This document shows positions 11,084-24,109 of a stretch of DNA of 64,000 nt, in pieces. A program made the position numbers and the translations under genes. Every line of letters starts with the position of its first letter. Positions within the stretch are counted from its first letter, which is position 1. The stretch is from Rosa chinensis. Its lineage: Eukaryota > Streptophyta > Magnoliopsida > Rosales > Rosaceae. The DNA is taken from assembly GCF_002994745.2 (NCBI RefSeq), contig NC_037091.1, positions 57,459,612-57,523,611 of the forward strand, in the 5' to 3' direction. The notes beneath the pieces were generated by a model. The model ran no database searches. It saw only the letters and a program-made list of their open reading frames with translations, and was not told the origin of the DNA.

Positions 11084-13494
11084 ATGATCAGATTATGGAT
11101 AGCCGCACTGCAATTTTCGGAGCTGTTTGTGAGCACCATGGTTCATTTGCTTTATGGGTTTTACATATTCAGCTCAGCCGTCGCCGGTGACCTCTCGCTG
11201 GCCTTGAATGAGCTCTTGTGTAAGCCCAACACCGACACGAAAGAGTTGGTGCCCAGTGGGACCTCGGCCAATGGGGCTCTGCCTCCTATTGTTTTGGTCC
11301 ATGGGATTTTTGGCTTTGGCAAAGGGGTATGTTGGTGTTTCGGTGTTTGTGAAAATGGGTTGTGATTGGTTATGCATTTTCCCCCTTTTTCTTTTTGGGG
11401 GGTTTTTTGATTGGTTTGTGTAACTGGGTTTTTGATTTGCAGAGGCTGGGAGGTTTGTCGTATTTCGCCGGAGCTGAGAAGAAAGACGAGAGGGTTCTGG
11501 TGCCGGATTTGGGATCTCTGACCAGCGTTTACGACAGGTTTGTGCTTGGAGCATTGAAAGCCTTTTCGATCTTTGTTATTTTATTTGTTTTAGTACTATC
11601 TGGGGGCTTAGCGAGATTTATGGGTTTTTGGTGGTTTAGGGCTCGTGAGTTGTTCTACTATTTGAAAGGCGGGCGGGTCGATTATGGTGAAGAACACAGC
11701 AAAGCCTGTGGGCATTCCCAGTTTGGCCGTCTTTATGAACAAGGTTTGGTTCTGTTTTTCCTCATGTTCAATGTTCTGTTGTTTGATGAAAGAGCAAGAA
11801 ATGAGATTGTTTTCATGATAAACCTCATATCATAGCCAGTCTCAAGTTTTGGTTGTGGTTGAATTGCAGGGCACTACCCTGAATGGGATGAGGATCATCC
11901 TATTCACTTTGTGGGGCATTCCGCCGGAGCTCAGGTCGTCCGTGTTCTGCAGCAAATGCTTGCTGATAAGGTGAGTCCAAATTTGCAGAACCAAATTTTT
12001 GGAAAGAGAGTGAAGGAGCTATGAATGGGTTTTGGACTTAAATGTTTCATTCATTTTGTTTTTAGGCTTTCAAGGGGTATGAGAATACTAATGAGAATTG
12101 GGTATTGAGCATCACATCATTGTCCGGAGCGTTCAATGGGACTACAAGAACTTACTTGGATGGAATGCAGTGAGTTTTATTTCTTCAGCTTATTCCTTTT
12201 CCTGTAGTTGAATTCTTCAACTTCGTTCATCGCAAGTCTGGCCGACTTCACAAAAGAACAAAGTAGATAGAGACTTCTATGTCACCTCAGATTTACCGTC
12301 TTTTTCTAAAGTAACTCATTCTAACAGATGCAAAAGAAAGAGTAGAATCAAAGCAACAAAAAACTGACATAAAAGCTGTAACTTGCTGATCACTCTCAAG
12401 CACTTGAGCATCAAATTTTCATTAAAGTGATCTAGTGGATTTCTCAGTTGGGGACTTTGTAGTGTCCTATAAGCAAACCAGTCATATTCTACAAATTGTA
12501 GTAAATTTATGTCATTCTCCATATGACTTTTATGTGCTAAAACATTAACTGTGGTTTCCATGTTTCATCAGGCCTGAGGATGGCAAAACCCTGAAGCCCA
12601 TATGTCTGCTGCAACTATGTCGCATAGGAGTGATTATTTATGACTGGCTAGACATTTCCTGGCTAAAGGAATATTACAACTTTGGGTTTGATCACTACAA
12701 TATCACATGGAAAAAAGTCGGTGTTTGGGGTCTCATTGATTGCCTCTTGGGAAATTCGGGACCATTTGCTTCTGGGGATTGGATCCTCCCTGACCTTACA
12801 ATTCAAGGTTCCATAAGACTCAACAGCCATCTACAGTCCTTTCCAAATACATACTACTTCAGCTATGCCACAAAGCGCACTAGGAAGATATGGGGTGTCA
12901 CACTTCCTTCTAGCATATTCGGAATTCACCCTCTGCTTTTCATCAGAGTACTGCAGATGAGCCAATGGCGTCATCCTCCTGATGTCTCTCCCCCATATAA
13001 GGGTTACAGGTGTGTTTTCAACTGCACATTATGCTATGGTTTGTTAGGCATCAACGTAAAGTGCAGAGTGTGACTCAATCCTTGTGTAATTGAATGTGCA
13101 GAGATGAGGATTGGCAAGAAAATGATGGAGCTCTCAATACCATCTCCATGACTCGCCCTCTTCTTCCTGTTGAACACCCAGGCCGTTTTGTGAAAGATGA
13201 TTCAGAGTGCCACCCCTTGCAACCAGGCATCTGGTTAGTAATGCTTCTTATTCGAGCATCATTCTTCTCATAAATAAAAGTGAAACGATAAATGTGGCTG
13301 GGAATATTAAACATGATGAGTTTGCTAAATGCAGGTACTACAAGATTGTGGAAGCTGACCACATATTCTTCATTGTGAATCGGGAGAGAGCAGGAGTTCA
13401 ATTTGATCTGATATATGACAGCATTTTTGAAAGGTGCAGAAAGCATGTATTTAGAAAAACTCCACCAACATTACCCAACCAAATGCACCATTAG
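11084..13494 (+). CDS. Alpha/beta-hydrolase lipase (triacylglycerol lipase-like)
   Basis: Eight exons join in frame: 11084-11326, 11443-11537, 11640-11743, 11870-11970, 12066-12169, 12572-13009, 13102-13233, 13335-13494, giving 458 aa. An N-terminal hydrophobic segment (about residues 3-35) suggests a signal or membrane anchor. The oxyanion-region motif PPIVLVHGIFGFG is followed by the nucleophile elbow GHSAG with Ser165. Catalytic His is probably in VEADHIFF near the C-terminus. The protein closely resembles the conserved plant family with Arabidopsis At1g10740/At1g23330 (from memory), related to bacterial family I.5 lipases. An in-frame ATG at 11063 would add seven residues; 11084 is preferred because homologues begin at that methionine. 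The long leader has a 70-codon upstream ORF (10716-10928) that could dampen translation. Substrate is unknown. Confidence 0.93.
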
Positions 13495-14139
13495 TTCAGC
13501 ATCCATCACTCTCACTCATATACTAGAATCTAGAATCATAAAGCAAGCACTAGTGAATTGTACCCCTTCTTTCTCTGACTTCATGTAAATGCCCATTTTC
13601 TATCCTATTTTTTTTCCTTTTAGTCCTCCCTGCCAGGTACATTTTGTCTAGCTTGTACATGATGTAGTGAGAGATATTAGAGGCCTAGCTTATACATCAG
13701 ACTGCTTTGATCTTTCCGAAGTTAGATGATGTATTTTAAGGACAGTCATTATCATTTAAGCGAACATATCAAATTCCTTCCTTGGTTATGAAATTGAACC
13801 TCAACTTTATGATTTTCATCTATAAATCGTTCTTACAGAAGATGGTGCATTATGACTACAATTTCTCCATGACTATGCATCGTTTTACAGAAACTTCATA
13901 TGTTTTATTCGTTCAAGCTAGATTTATGTGGAAAACACAGGTGATGTATGTGGTAAAGAAACGCAGATTCTAGTATACACTCTATCCTTGTTTTTTGTTG
14001 TTGAAAGGTACACTATGTACTTAAAGAAACACAGATTCTACCTGATGTTTTTATATGATTGTCTTGGTTTTATAACTTTGCATAATCGTAAAAGAAATAA
14101 TGGTAAGAAACTTAATGGTGAAAAGATTTTGGTGAGAAA
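13495..14139. other. Intergenic DNA, no gene seen
   Basis: The 3' flank of the lipase gene; AT-rich, no conserved coding or RNA feature recognised. Confidence 0.5.
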
Positions 14140-14148
14140 ATAAGAACA

Positions 14149-15212
14149 GAGAGCTTCTATTCATACCTTTAAAATTAGCATCTGGACCTCTCTATTTTTT
14201 CAAGTGACAGTTGACTTTGTCAATTAATGTCAAATTGCAAATAAGAACACAAATAAAGGGAAAGGAAAAAAAAAGGTCTCTTCTTCTCATATCAAATTAC
14301 CAATATGTTGGCACAACTCTTAAAGATATTTCGGATGTTACACATGAATGGAATGAAGTTTCAACAATTCGTTGGGTGTTACTTGGTTTTGGAATATCCG
14401 TGATTCTTTTGATTTGCAATAGTAAAGTTGCAAAGGCTTCTTTGGAGAAAGTACTGGCTAACAATGCTAAGATAGAAGGGTCTTCAATGTTGGCCATTTT
14501 AGCAGGTTCATCTCCGGATCTTCTGAAAATTATCATCATACAAATAGACCCATCCATAGACCCATTGAGAGTAACTGCATATTCAATGCATATTTTTCTC
14601 ATTCATTATTATTTGGTGTAGATTTCAGTTTGTTTTTTTTCATAGGAATGAAAATTTCTCTACAAGAGAAGAAAATTTCTCCCACAGCATTCATGTACAG
14701 CATCCACATCAGTTTGTTTGCCATTCCAATTGTACCAAACAGTTCTCAGCAATTAATTGAATGCGTAATGATCATTTTCAAATTTAAAAAAAAAAAATCA
14801 AATAGGAAGATATGGTTTACATCATAACGATTGCATTCTCCCATTAATTCATTACAACAAATTAATTGACATCAACATATTATTCTCCCTCAATCCCTCT
14901 TGTAATGAGATAACAGAAATTGATTATGTAAATACGGGATGTCTCTGATTATGCTCCTCACATGCAATTTCATATACCCTAGGTCCTTAAATTCATGGAT
15001 TACATACGTGTTGTCGACAACTTTGATTCATGGTCATGGACTCCGAGGCTATCCTCTTTGAAAAAAGGCTTTATTGATTTTATTGGACGATGAGCATTGT
15101 GGGAAAGTTAGGGAGGTGTATATAGCATATTGGTCATTTGTAAAAGTAAGTTGGAGGTCTATTAAGTGGGGAGGTCTAAATGCCAATTTTAGAGGTATGA
15201 ATAGAAGCTCTC
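14149..15212. mobile_element. Pack-MULE-like element carrying a VTT-domain gene fragment
   Basis: The left end starts GAGAGCTTCTATTCATACC and the right end is its exact reverse complement. The inverted similarity continues inward through AAAATTRGCATYTRGACCTC for about 45 bases. The flanks ATAAGAACA (14140-14148) and ATAAAAACA (15213-15221) are a 9-bp direct duplication with one mismatch, diagnostic of Mutator-like insertion. The element is 1,064 bp, has no transposase, and contains a fragment of a host membrane-protein gene. Confidence 0.85.
14308..14565 (+). pseudogene. VTT-domain (SNARE-associated Golgi / TVP38-TMEM64) gene fragment
   Basis: The frame reads YVGTTLKDISDVTHEWNEVS, a transmembrane stretch (WVLLGFGISVILLICN), then KVAKASLEKVLANNAKIEG and IQIDPSIDPL. 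This matches the C-terminal part of plant VTT-domain proteins such as At1g03260 (remembered), with the last transmembrane helix and cytosolic tail. The conserved VTT core and all earlier exons are absent, and the fragment sits inside a MULE-like element. The reading frame has no stop over its length, so capture may be fairly recent, but there is no promoter evidence and no sensible start. Confidence 0.75.
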
Positions 15213-15221
15213 ATAAAAACA

Positions 15222-15804
15222 TGCAATTTTAGCCAAAAAAAAAAGGTGTTATAGTCCACAGTTCTGGATGAGAAATCCAATATTGGATAATTTTTTTTCC
15301 TTTTTTTGAGAGACAAAGCCGGGTTGGATCCCATGAGGTTCAAAAAGCATATTTCGGTATGCTTAGCCGCATTTGAAAAAACACCTTTAGCCTCGCTTGC
15401 TTCGACATGGGCATTGTTAGTGTCAACAAACATAGACACTGTTTATCTCGCTTGCATGAGAGTTATTTGGTCTCGTTACATGCACATGGTTGTGGGGACA
15501 ATTAGGCTCACCATACATGGGCATCGTTAGCCTTGCTTGCATGGGTGTGGGCACCTTTATCCTCACTTGGATGAGCATAAGCATTCCATTATTTCAAATT
15601 CATGATATATAGTCCCAATTTTTTTTTTTTCTTTTGAGAGAATATCGTCCCATATTTAGGTCATTGGTTACTCGTAACTCGACAATCTGTAGTGATAAAA
15701 CTTGACACATTTTTTGTTGGATGGAACACAACCCTGCACATTCAACTGAAGATGTTACCATAGATGGAATTTCTCGGTGGTTTCTATGAAATCATAACAA
15801 AACA
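15222..15804. other. Intergenic DNA, no gene seen
   Basis: Nothing recognised apart from poly-T/A tracts. Confidence 0.5.
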
Positions 15805-15939
15805 ACATAGCTAAAAATAAAATCAGTGACGAACTACTAAGTTCTTATAACATAGCTAAAAATAAAATCAATGACAAACTACAAAGTTCTTACAACACAG
15901 CTAAAAATAAAATCAGTGACGAACTACCAAGTTCTTTTC
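15805..15939. repeat. Tandem repeat, three 45-bp copies
   Basis: Copies at 15805-15849, 15850-15894 and 15895-15939 share ACAYAGCTAAAAATAAAATC and then RACRAACTACNAAGTTCTT with a few substitutions each. Confidence 0.95.
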
Positions 15940-16893
15940 TAATACGCTAATACTAATTCAGCTTATACAATTAAAGACAGTAAATAAAGCATAGATCTTC
16001 ACCTTGATTCTGAAGCAATGGCTGCCGAGTCCAATCTCCAGCAGTGATCCTGAAATCTGACAGCTAAGAATCGATTGATCAGGTCAAATGTAAAACATAA
16101 AAGAAGCCGATTCTTAAAGATGGCAGTTGTCCAGTTGAGCTTCTGGTTCCGTCTTTATTATGGGCTTATGTAGGTCGATCTCCTTGTACTTTAGTCGGGC
16201 CTATATTTCGGAGTTTTGGTCTTCTGCTAGGCCTTGCACATTGGGCTTTTCGATAGTTTGAATTTTTCTTGGGCCACCATTGACATCATGTTGTTAAGTT
16301 TGTGGTATCTTGTTTACTTGTTCTGACTTGAAAAGTAATCATCATCTCATCTTCTAAATGATTGTCCCTTTAAGGCTCATGAAACACAATCACTTCGATT
16401 CTTAAGGTAAAAAAAAAGAAAGAGTGTGTTATCTTAATGTAATTTTTAAGGGAATATGTCTTATTATATTTAACTGAATGGGTTCAACACCAAAGAAATT
16501 TTACATTTCAACCAAAATATGAGCTCCATGACTTCAAAATACTTTTCAGAGTAACATAATAAAAGAGAAAGAACACTAATTGTGAATTCAAAGGTTAAAG
16601 GGTCAACCAATATTTCCTTTTTGTTTTTTAGGGCATGGTTGGGGTAAATTCTAGATGCTCGAATGAGTCAACCAAGGGATTGAAAGAAAACTTGAAATAG
16701 TTTAAAGAATAGTTACACTACTATGAGTCTAGTTCTTCTAACTTTCATGTTGGAGTTGATTATGTTAGAGCACCAATCCTACTTTCGGAGCATCATACAA
16801 AAGCTTGAATCATGCCAATTTCCAAACAAGGAAATTATCTAAACTTAGTACAAGAATGGACACAATTATGCTCTAATCAAACATAAGCATCGA
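15940..16893. other. Intergenic DNA, no gene seen
   Basis: No coding, RNA or clear transposon feature recognised. Confidence 0.5.
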
Positions 16894-16903
16894 CCCTCAC
16901 ATT

Positions 16904-17507
16904 TTTTTAGGGGAACGGAATCATGTTCCATTAAATAACGATGTCACTGCATCAAGTTAGAGGGTTTCAAGAAACCACTCCTAATATAAGATCAAGCATA
17001 ATACAAACTGCACAAAGCAGCCAAGAAACTCCTAACCAAAAGACTATAAACCTAAAAAAACTGCAAGAAAAGAAAACCTCCCCAATCTTATGCCATCCAA
17101 GAATGGAACACATTCGACTAGGGAACAAACTGCAAAACAAAAAAAAAAAGATCACAAACCTACACAACCCGAAACAAAGCAACTATAACGAAGCATTAAG
17201 GCCTAAAGACCCAATGGTGTACGTCTTTGCAGACATCATAGCCAAAGCTTCATCAAGGTCAGTGTAGGCTTGCAGCCCTAACCCTCTTGAGGTAGGGCAT
17301 TCAGTTCTTCCAAAGCTGGCTCCCCCTCACCCCCCACTGAGGTGGGTGTAAACACAAGCTTGGGCTTGTTCCAACGACCTCGAGGTCTACCCTTCTTCTT
17401 CAAAATCTTCCCATCAGTTACTGGGTCCTCGACTAAGCTATCAAAATGCTTCAGACACTTCCCATCCTCAAGCCACTCCTCCTCATGAAGTCTTCTCACA
17501 CCCAAAG
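16904..17507 (-). mobile_element. Retro-inserted 3' fragment (truncated LINE or processed transcript)
   Basis: The element reads on the minus strand and ends in an A-tract (complement of TTTTTTT at 16902-16908). It is flanked by a perfect 10-bp duplication CCCTCACATT at 16894-16903 and 17508-17517, as made by target-primed reverse transcription. Coding remnants include KKKGRPRGRWNKPK and, in another frame, LQAYTDLDEALAMMSAKTYT with a stop, then a roughly 330-base 3' UTR. It is 5'-truncated. I could not tell whether the source was a LINE or an ordinary mRNA. Confidence 0.7.
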
Positions 17508-17517
17508 CCCTCACATT

Positions 17518-18277
17518 AATTTTGCGCCAAATAAGTAAATATATTGAATATAAATCTCATCAAATAAACAAAACACGATCTCTATAAGATACATGATTTT
17601 CGATATTTTCAGTACATTGTTCAATGTGATTCAAAGTGCAATGGAATTAATCATGCAAATCAAAGGATTATGTATCGAACATGAATCATGCTCAATCACG
17701 TTGCAACTATGATCAGTTGGCACGTGAATCATCATTCGTGGCACATGTGAACTATATGTAATGTTGATGTAACACAATGTGTCGGAACCAATTAAACATG
17801 TTTCTTGAATCAAATTTACGTTCAAATTGATTAATTAGGAGACTTGACCTAAAAGTGTACATAATAAATTTGCTGTAAGACCAACAAAATTTGACCCAGA
17901 TGAACGATTTCATATAGCCAGGTCTTACAGATCGATGTGGACTAATTTAAACATGGATGACTTGTGTCAAGAAATTAATGTAAGATCGGCCGACCAAATA
18001 CTTAAGAGTCGATCATTTTATATATATTCCATGGAAGACGGAATAAGTCAACGATCCTATGTAATTGAAGAATCAAACCAGTAGATCAGAATGTTAACAC
18101 AACTCCGGTTTACTTGCCAGAGTTCGGTATGAAATTTCTGACATGTGATGTAAACATGTAGACCAACATGTAGCTCGGCTGTACTCGATCGCCACCGTGT
18201 TATTATCTACAACTACTGATACTGTCATTATTAGATCTGAAGTTCGAAGTTTTCATCCCGCTCAGTATTTTTTTTTT
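17518..18277. other. Intergenic DNA, no gene seen
   Basis: AT-rich DNA; nothing recognised. Confidence 0.5.
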
Positions 18278-18504
18278 GGGATTTTGTCCATTTACCCCAT
18301 TTCTAGGGATTTTTTTCCCACTTACCCCATTAAGTTTTTTTAATTCTCTCTTACCCAATACACTCTAAGGGAGTCTTCCCTAATACCTTTTTTTTTGTTT
18401 TTAATTTTTTTTTAATACCATTTTACCCTCACCCCCTTGTTACTTAGAGAGAGAGAGAGAGAAAATAGAAGAGAGAGAAACCATGGGAGACTTCGCCGGA
18501 GCCC

Positions 18505-18672
18505 GTCACCGGCCGCCGGAATCCGGTCACCGGCCGCCGGAATCCGGTCACCGGCCGCCGGAATCCGGTCACCGGCCGCCGGATTCCGGTCACCGGCCGC
18601 CGGATTCCGGCCAACTTTCGCCGGAAACCGGTCACCGGTCGCCGGATTTCGGTCACCTACTGCCGCCCACCG
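18505..18672. repeat. 21-bp minisatellite, eight units
   Basis: Eight head-to-tail units; the first five are GTCACCGGCCGCCGGAWTCC plus G, the last three drift. Because 21 is a multiple of 3 the array is open in several frames on both strands. One frame from an ATG at 18483 (good context ACCATGG) yields a 66-aa peptide of HRPPESG-type heptads; coding status is doubtful. Confidence 0.95.
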
Positions 18673-18704
18673 GAATTTGCTGAAAATCTCACCGGAAAGT
18701 TTTT

Positions 18705-18957
18705 TTGCCCCCAATAGACATCTATTGCCCCCTAGTAGATGGGCAATAAACCTCTATTGCCCCCCAATAGACGTCTATTGCCCCCTAATAGACGTCTATT
18801 ACCCTCCAATAGACGACTATCAGCCATGTATTACCCCCAATAGACGTTTATTACCCTCCAATAGACGACTATCAGCCATGTATTGCCCTCCAATAGACGA
18901 CCATCAGCCATGTATTGCCCCCAATAGACGTCTATTACCCCCCAATAGGACTTTCAG
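18705..18957. repeat. AATAGACGTCTATT palindromic repeat array
   Basis: About a dozen copies of a 20-30 bp unit around CCCAATAGACGTCTATTGCC, many with the perfect palindrome CAATAGACGTCTATTG and others with a GACTATCAGCCATG spacer. Three further degenerate copies lie at about 19044-19115. Confidence 0.9.
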
Positions 18958-20005
18958 TTGCTAAAATGAGAACTAATCTCCCTAAATTTAGACAAATAAA
19001 ACTTTGATTACAGAAAAAAACAAGGAGATTACATAAATTCAAAACGTCTATTGCCCCCAATAGCCGTCTATTGCCCTCCAATAGATGGGTAATAGACGTC
19101 AATTAGAGAGCAATAGACATTCAAAACTTTTTTTTTCCTTTTCCCTTTTTCCTTTCCTTCTGTCCTGTTACTTAAAAAAAAAAAAAAAAAATAGAAATTG
19201 ATTTGGGCACCCAGAGAAAAGCTCTGGGCACCCAATCACCTTTCTCCTCTGCCACAGCCTGGGTCGAGCACCGGCGGCGTCCAGGAGGCCATCGAAGACG
19301 TCATGTGGTCGTCGTTGTCAGCGCCGGCCGAGCTTGGGCGAGCTGCAGCAGAATCCGAGCAAAAGTCGACCAGCACCGGCGAGGCAGTTGGACGCGGTCG
19401 AGCTCCCCGGCGAGTTGCACGGAATCTGGGCGTTGCAGCAGTTGGACGCGGTCGTTGTCAGAGCTACAACGGTTGGACGCTGTTGAGCTCACCTGCGAGT
19501 TGCAGCAGAACCTGGGCGAGAGGTCGAACCTCGCCGGAGTTGGAGATCCGGGAGCGATGAGAGAGAGAGAGAGAGACGGAGAGAGAGCAGATCGGAGAGG
19601 AATGATAACAGCGAGTGTCGGAATGATAACAACAACGACGGCAAGGCTGCGGAGGCTCGGGATCGGCGAACAATCGAACGACGACGAGAACGTTCAAGTG
19701 GCTGGAGCTCCGATTGGAGCTTCTTTGTCGTCTTCAGGCTTGGACTGCATCTCCGGCGCGGCGATCGCAGAGAGAGAAATCGGAAGTGGAGATCGGAAGG
19801 GGAGAGAGAGAAAGGAGAAAGAGGGGTTTGCTGGCAGCGTGGAGAGAGAGAGAGAAGAGAAGACAGAGTGGCATAATGTAATTTTTTAATTAGGTGGAGG
19901 GCAATGTTGTCATTTCTCTTTAAATTGGGTTAGTGGGAATAAAAATCTGTTGCTGGGGTAAGTGGGATAACTTTGGTTCATTTTGGGGCTTTTGGTCAAG
20001 GACCC

Positions 20006-20470
20006 TTTTTTTTTCCCTCAAGGCTTAGTTGAGTATTATAATCATTAATCGGTCATGTAGCAACATTTTTCACTAAGAAAATAAGGTAGCCGACACTTTG
20101 GCGAATTATGGTACGACTTTTTCTAATTAATGTGGTGTGGTGAGACGCTCATCCGTCTTTTATCTTATCAAATTGTGACAGTGACTTATTGGATGTTTCC
20201 TAATTTTGGTTTCGATAGCTTATTTTTTCGTTTGCAGATTTGATCTCATTCTTAAGTTGTTATTTTGCTGGATTTAACCTTCTAAAAAAAAAAAAAAAAA
20301 AATTAAGTCGGTCGTATCTAGACGAACTAGCTAGGCCTGTAACCCAACAAAAACATTAATACATTTCTGCAAAATCCTCCTATAAAAAGAAACTTTATCA
20401 CATTAATTATTCAGTAAATTCATGTATCAAAAAATGGGTCGTTGTTAGATTCATACCACATTAGTTATTA
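20006..20470. other. Distal upstream region of the aminotransferase gene, nothing else seen
   Basis: AT-rich DNA with a poly-A run at about 20284-20301; no gene recognised. Confidence 0.5.
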
Positions 20471-20499
20471 TTAGATACTACCATAACTTCGTTGAGATT

Positions 20500-20680
20500 T
20501 TCTGCCATTTGTTAGGAGTATTGTTACCAGCTTCCACATATTATTATAGAATGATAAGAATACTCCTAACATATTATTTTGGTTGTTTTTCTGCCATAAA
20601 AAGGCGATCTTACCATCTTCCATATTATTATTACGGTAAGATCGCCTTTTTATGGAATAAAAGCAACCAAAATAATTGGA
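20500..20680. repeat. Two tandem hairpins in the aminotransferase promoter
   Basis: Hairpin 1 pairs TGTTAGGAGTATT (20510-20522) with AATACTCCTAACA (20559-20571). Hairpin 2 pairs 20572-20614 with 20635-20677; its inner 20 bases (CCATAAAAAGGCGATCTTAC region) are perfectly complementary and the arms extend to about 43 bases. Both hairpins share the backbone TTTTCTGCCAT and CTTCCA plus TATTATTAT, yet have unrelated arms. The second ends about 30 bases before the TATA box. Confidence 0.85.
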
Positions 20681-20706
20681 AATCATGCACCCTCTCAACA
20701 CTGAGC

Positions 20707-20714
20707 TATATAAA
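20707..20714 (+). promoter_or_regulatory. Probable TATA box of the aminotransferase gene
   Basis: TATATAAA in the context GAGCTATATAAAATAG, 95 bases before the ATG at 20802. Confidence 0.55.
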
Positions 20715-20801
20715 ATAGAGAAGCATGAACGAGGAGAACCAATACTGAGAGCATTGTCAATCCAAAATCAACCTATTCGTGTTCTTAGAGAAGGAGATAA
20801 A

Positions 20802-23167
<2,366 letters not shown>

Positions 23168-23271
23168 ACCGCAGTATTCTAGCTTCTCAGGAATAATATG
23201 AACTGTAGTTCTATTTATAGTTTTATAGTAACCCTGAGAAGGGTAAGGGTATTTTGTATGGTGATCTTGAG

Positions 23272-23385
23272 CAAGAATTAGGTTTTTGACCAGTTCTTCG
23301 AGAGATTATTGATCAACTGTTATAGAGCCATTAGTAATGGCCATTAATCCACAGGATTCTAGCTTTCAGGAATAATATGAAGCTA
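23272..23385 (+). repeat. Partial duplicate of the aminotransferase last exon and 3' UTR
   Basis: This segment repeats, with changes, the end of exon 5 and start of the 3' UTR (about 23095-23205): TTTTTGACCAGTTCTTCGAG, GCCATTAGTAATGG, then CAGGAATAATATGAA. It lies about 100 bases after the true stop codon and is not in frame with it. Confidence 0.85.
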
Positions 23386-24109
23386 AAAAGGATGATAAAG
23401 TCATTATGTATCGTCATCTCATACAAAGGAAATAATATTTATATTGAAGGTTCCTTTATTTTATTTTATTTTTTACTTATGTTGAGCATAATTCTATCCC
23501 TACATAGGCGATTAATTTAGTTCCTGTGGTTCGTTTATAAACCCTAGAGGGTTAGAGGGTTTACGGTGTTGGTAAACTCGTTTAACAAAGTAATTCAAAA
23601 CAATTATATTATAAAATATATTATGAACACCTTCATCCAAAACCAAAACACTGAATTTAGTAAAAATACTTGAACAAAGAATAATTTCGATTGATTAATA
23701 TAGTCATTACAGGAGAATTTATTTGAGATAATGAATACTTTGGGAAAGAGAAAATGATGTACTATTCATGACTATCAACAAAAAAGTGGATGGAGAATTT
23801 CCAATATCTGTGGGCAGAAAAGGTAGACACGCAAGAATTTAACAAAAGGCAGACAAAATCCAAAATAACATTAGTCGGTTCTTAATTCGATACATATCTT
23901 CCGGTAACCATCAACTTACAACACTGTTGGACAAACATTTATAATGCATGGACAAAATCAAAGGTCAGGGAATCCATTTTTCTCAACATTTACTGATCCC
24001 AGGCAACTGGCTATCCAATAGGGTCTTTTAACTTATCCGGCAGTCTTTGAAACCATTCAATATCATACATGAATCCCGTTGATCAGAAAACATCAAGCGT
24101 GTGCAACTT
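23386..24109. other. Intergenic DNA between convergent genes
   Basis: Short gap between the 3' ends of the aminotransferase (+) and AP-1 mu (-) genes. No further feature recognised. Confidence 0.55.

Larger units (their letters stand above)
18278..20005. mobile_element. Inverted-repeat DNA transposon with internal minisatellites
   Basis: The left end begins GGGATTTTGTCCATTTACCC and the inverted right end GGGTCCTTGACCAAAAGCCC; both have CCCACTTACCCC at exactly 39 bases from the tip, so the terminal repeats are at least 51 bp. The flanks are ten T on the left and nine T on the right, compatible with a 9-bp target duplication in a T-tract. The 1.73-kb interior holds a 21-bp GC-rich minisatellite, an AATAGACGTC-type repeat array and a GC-rich block (about 19200-19890) that looks like captured 5' exon or UTR sequence. 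No transposase is present. Confidence 0.65.

Noticed and set aside
18505..18957. Repeat-spacer look of the two arrays, suggesting CRISPR
   Set aside because: Units are contiguous without unique spacers, lie inside a plant transposon, and there are no cas genes; these are minisatellites.
18437..18964. 175-aa open frame over the repeats as a real gene
   Set aside because: Openness follows from a 21-bp unit with no stops; several overlapping frames on both strands are equally open.
19203..19889. 228-aa frame as a protein-coding gene
   Set aside because: Composition is Arg/Glu-rich low complexity caused by GA repeats, no known domain, and it lies inside a nonautonomous element; kept only as captured GC-rich sequence.
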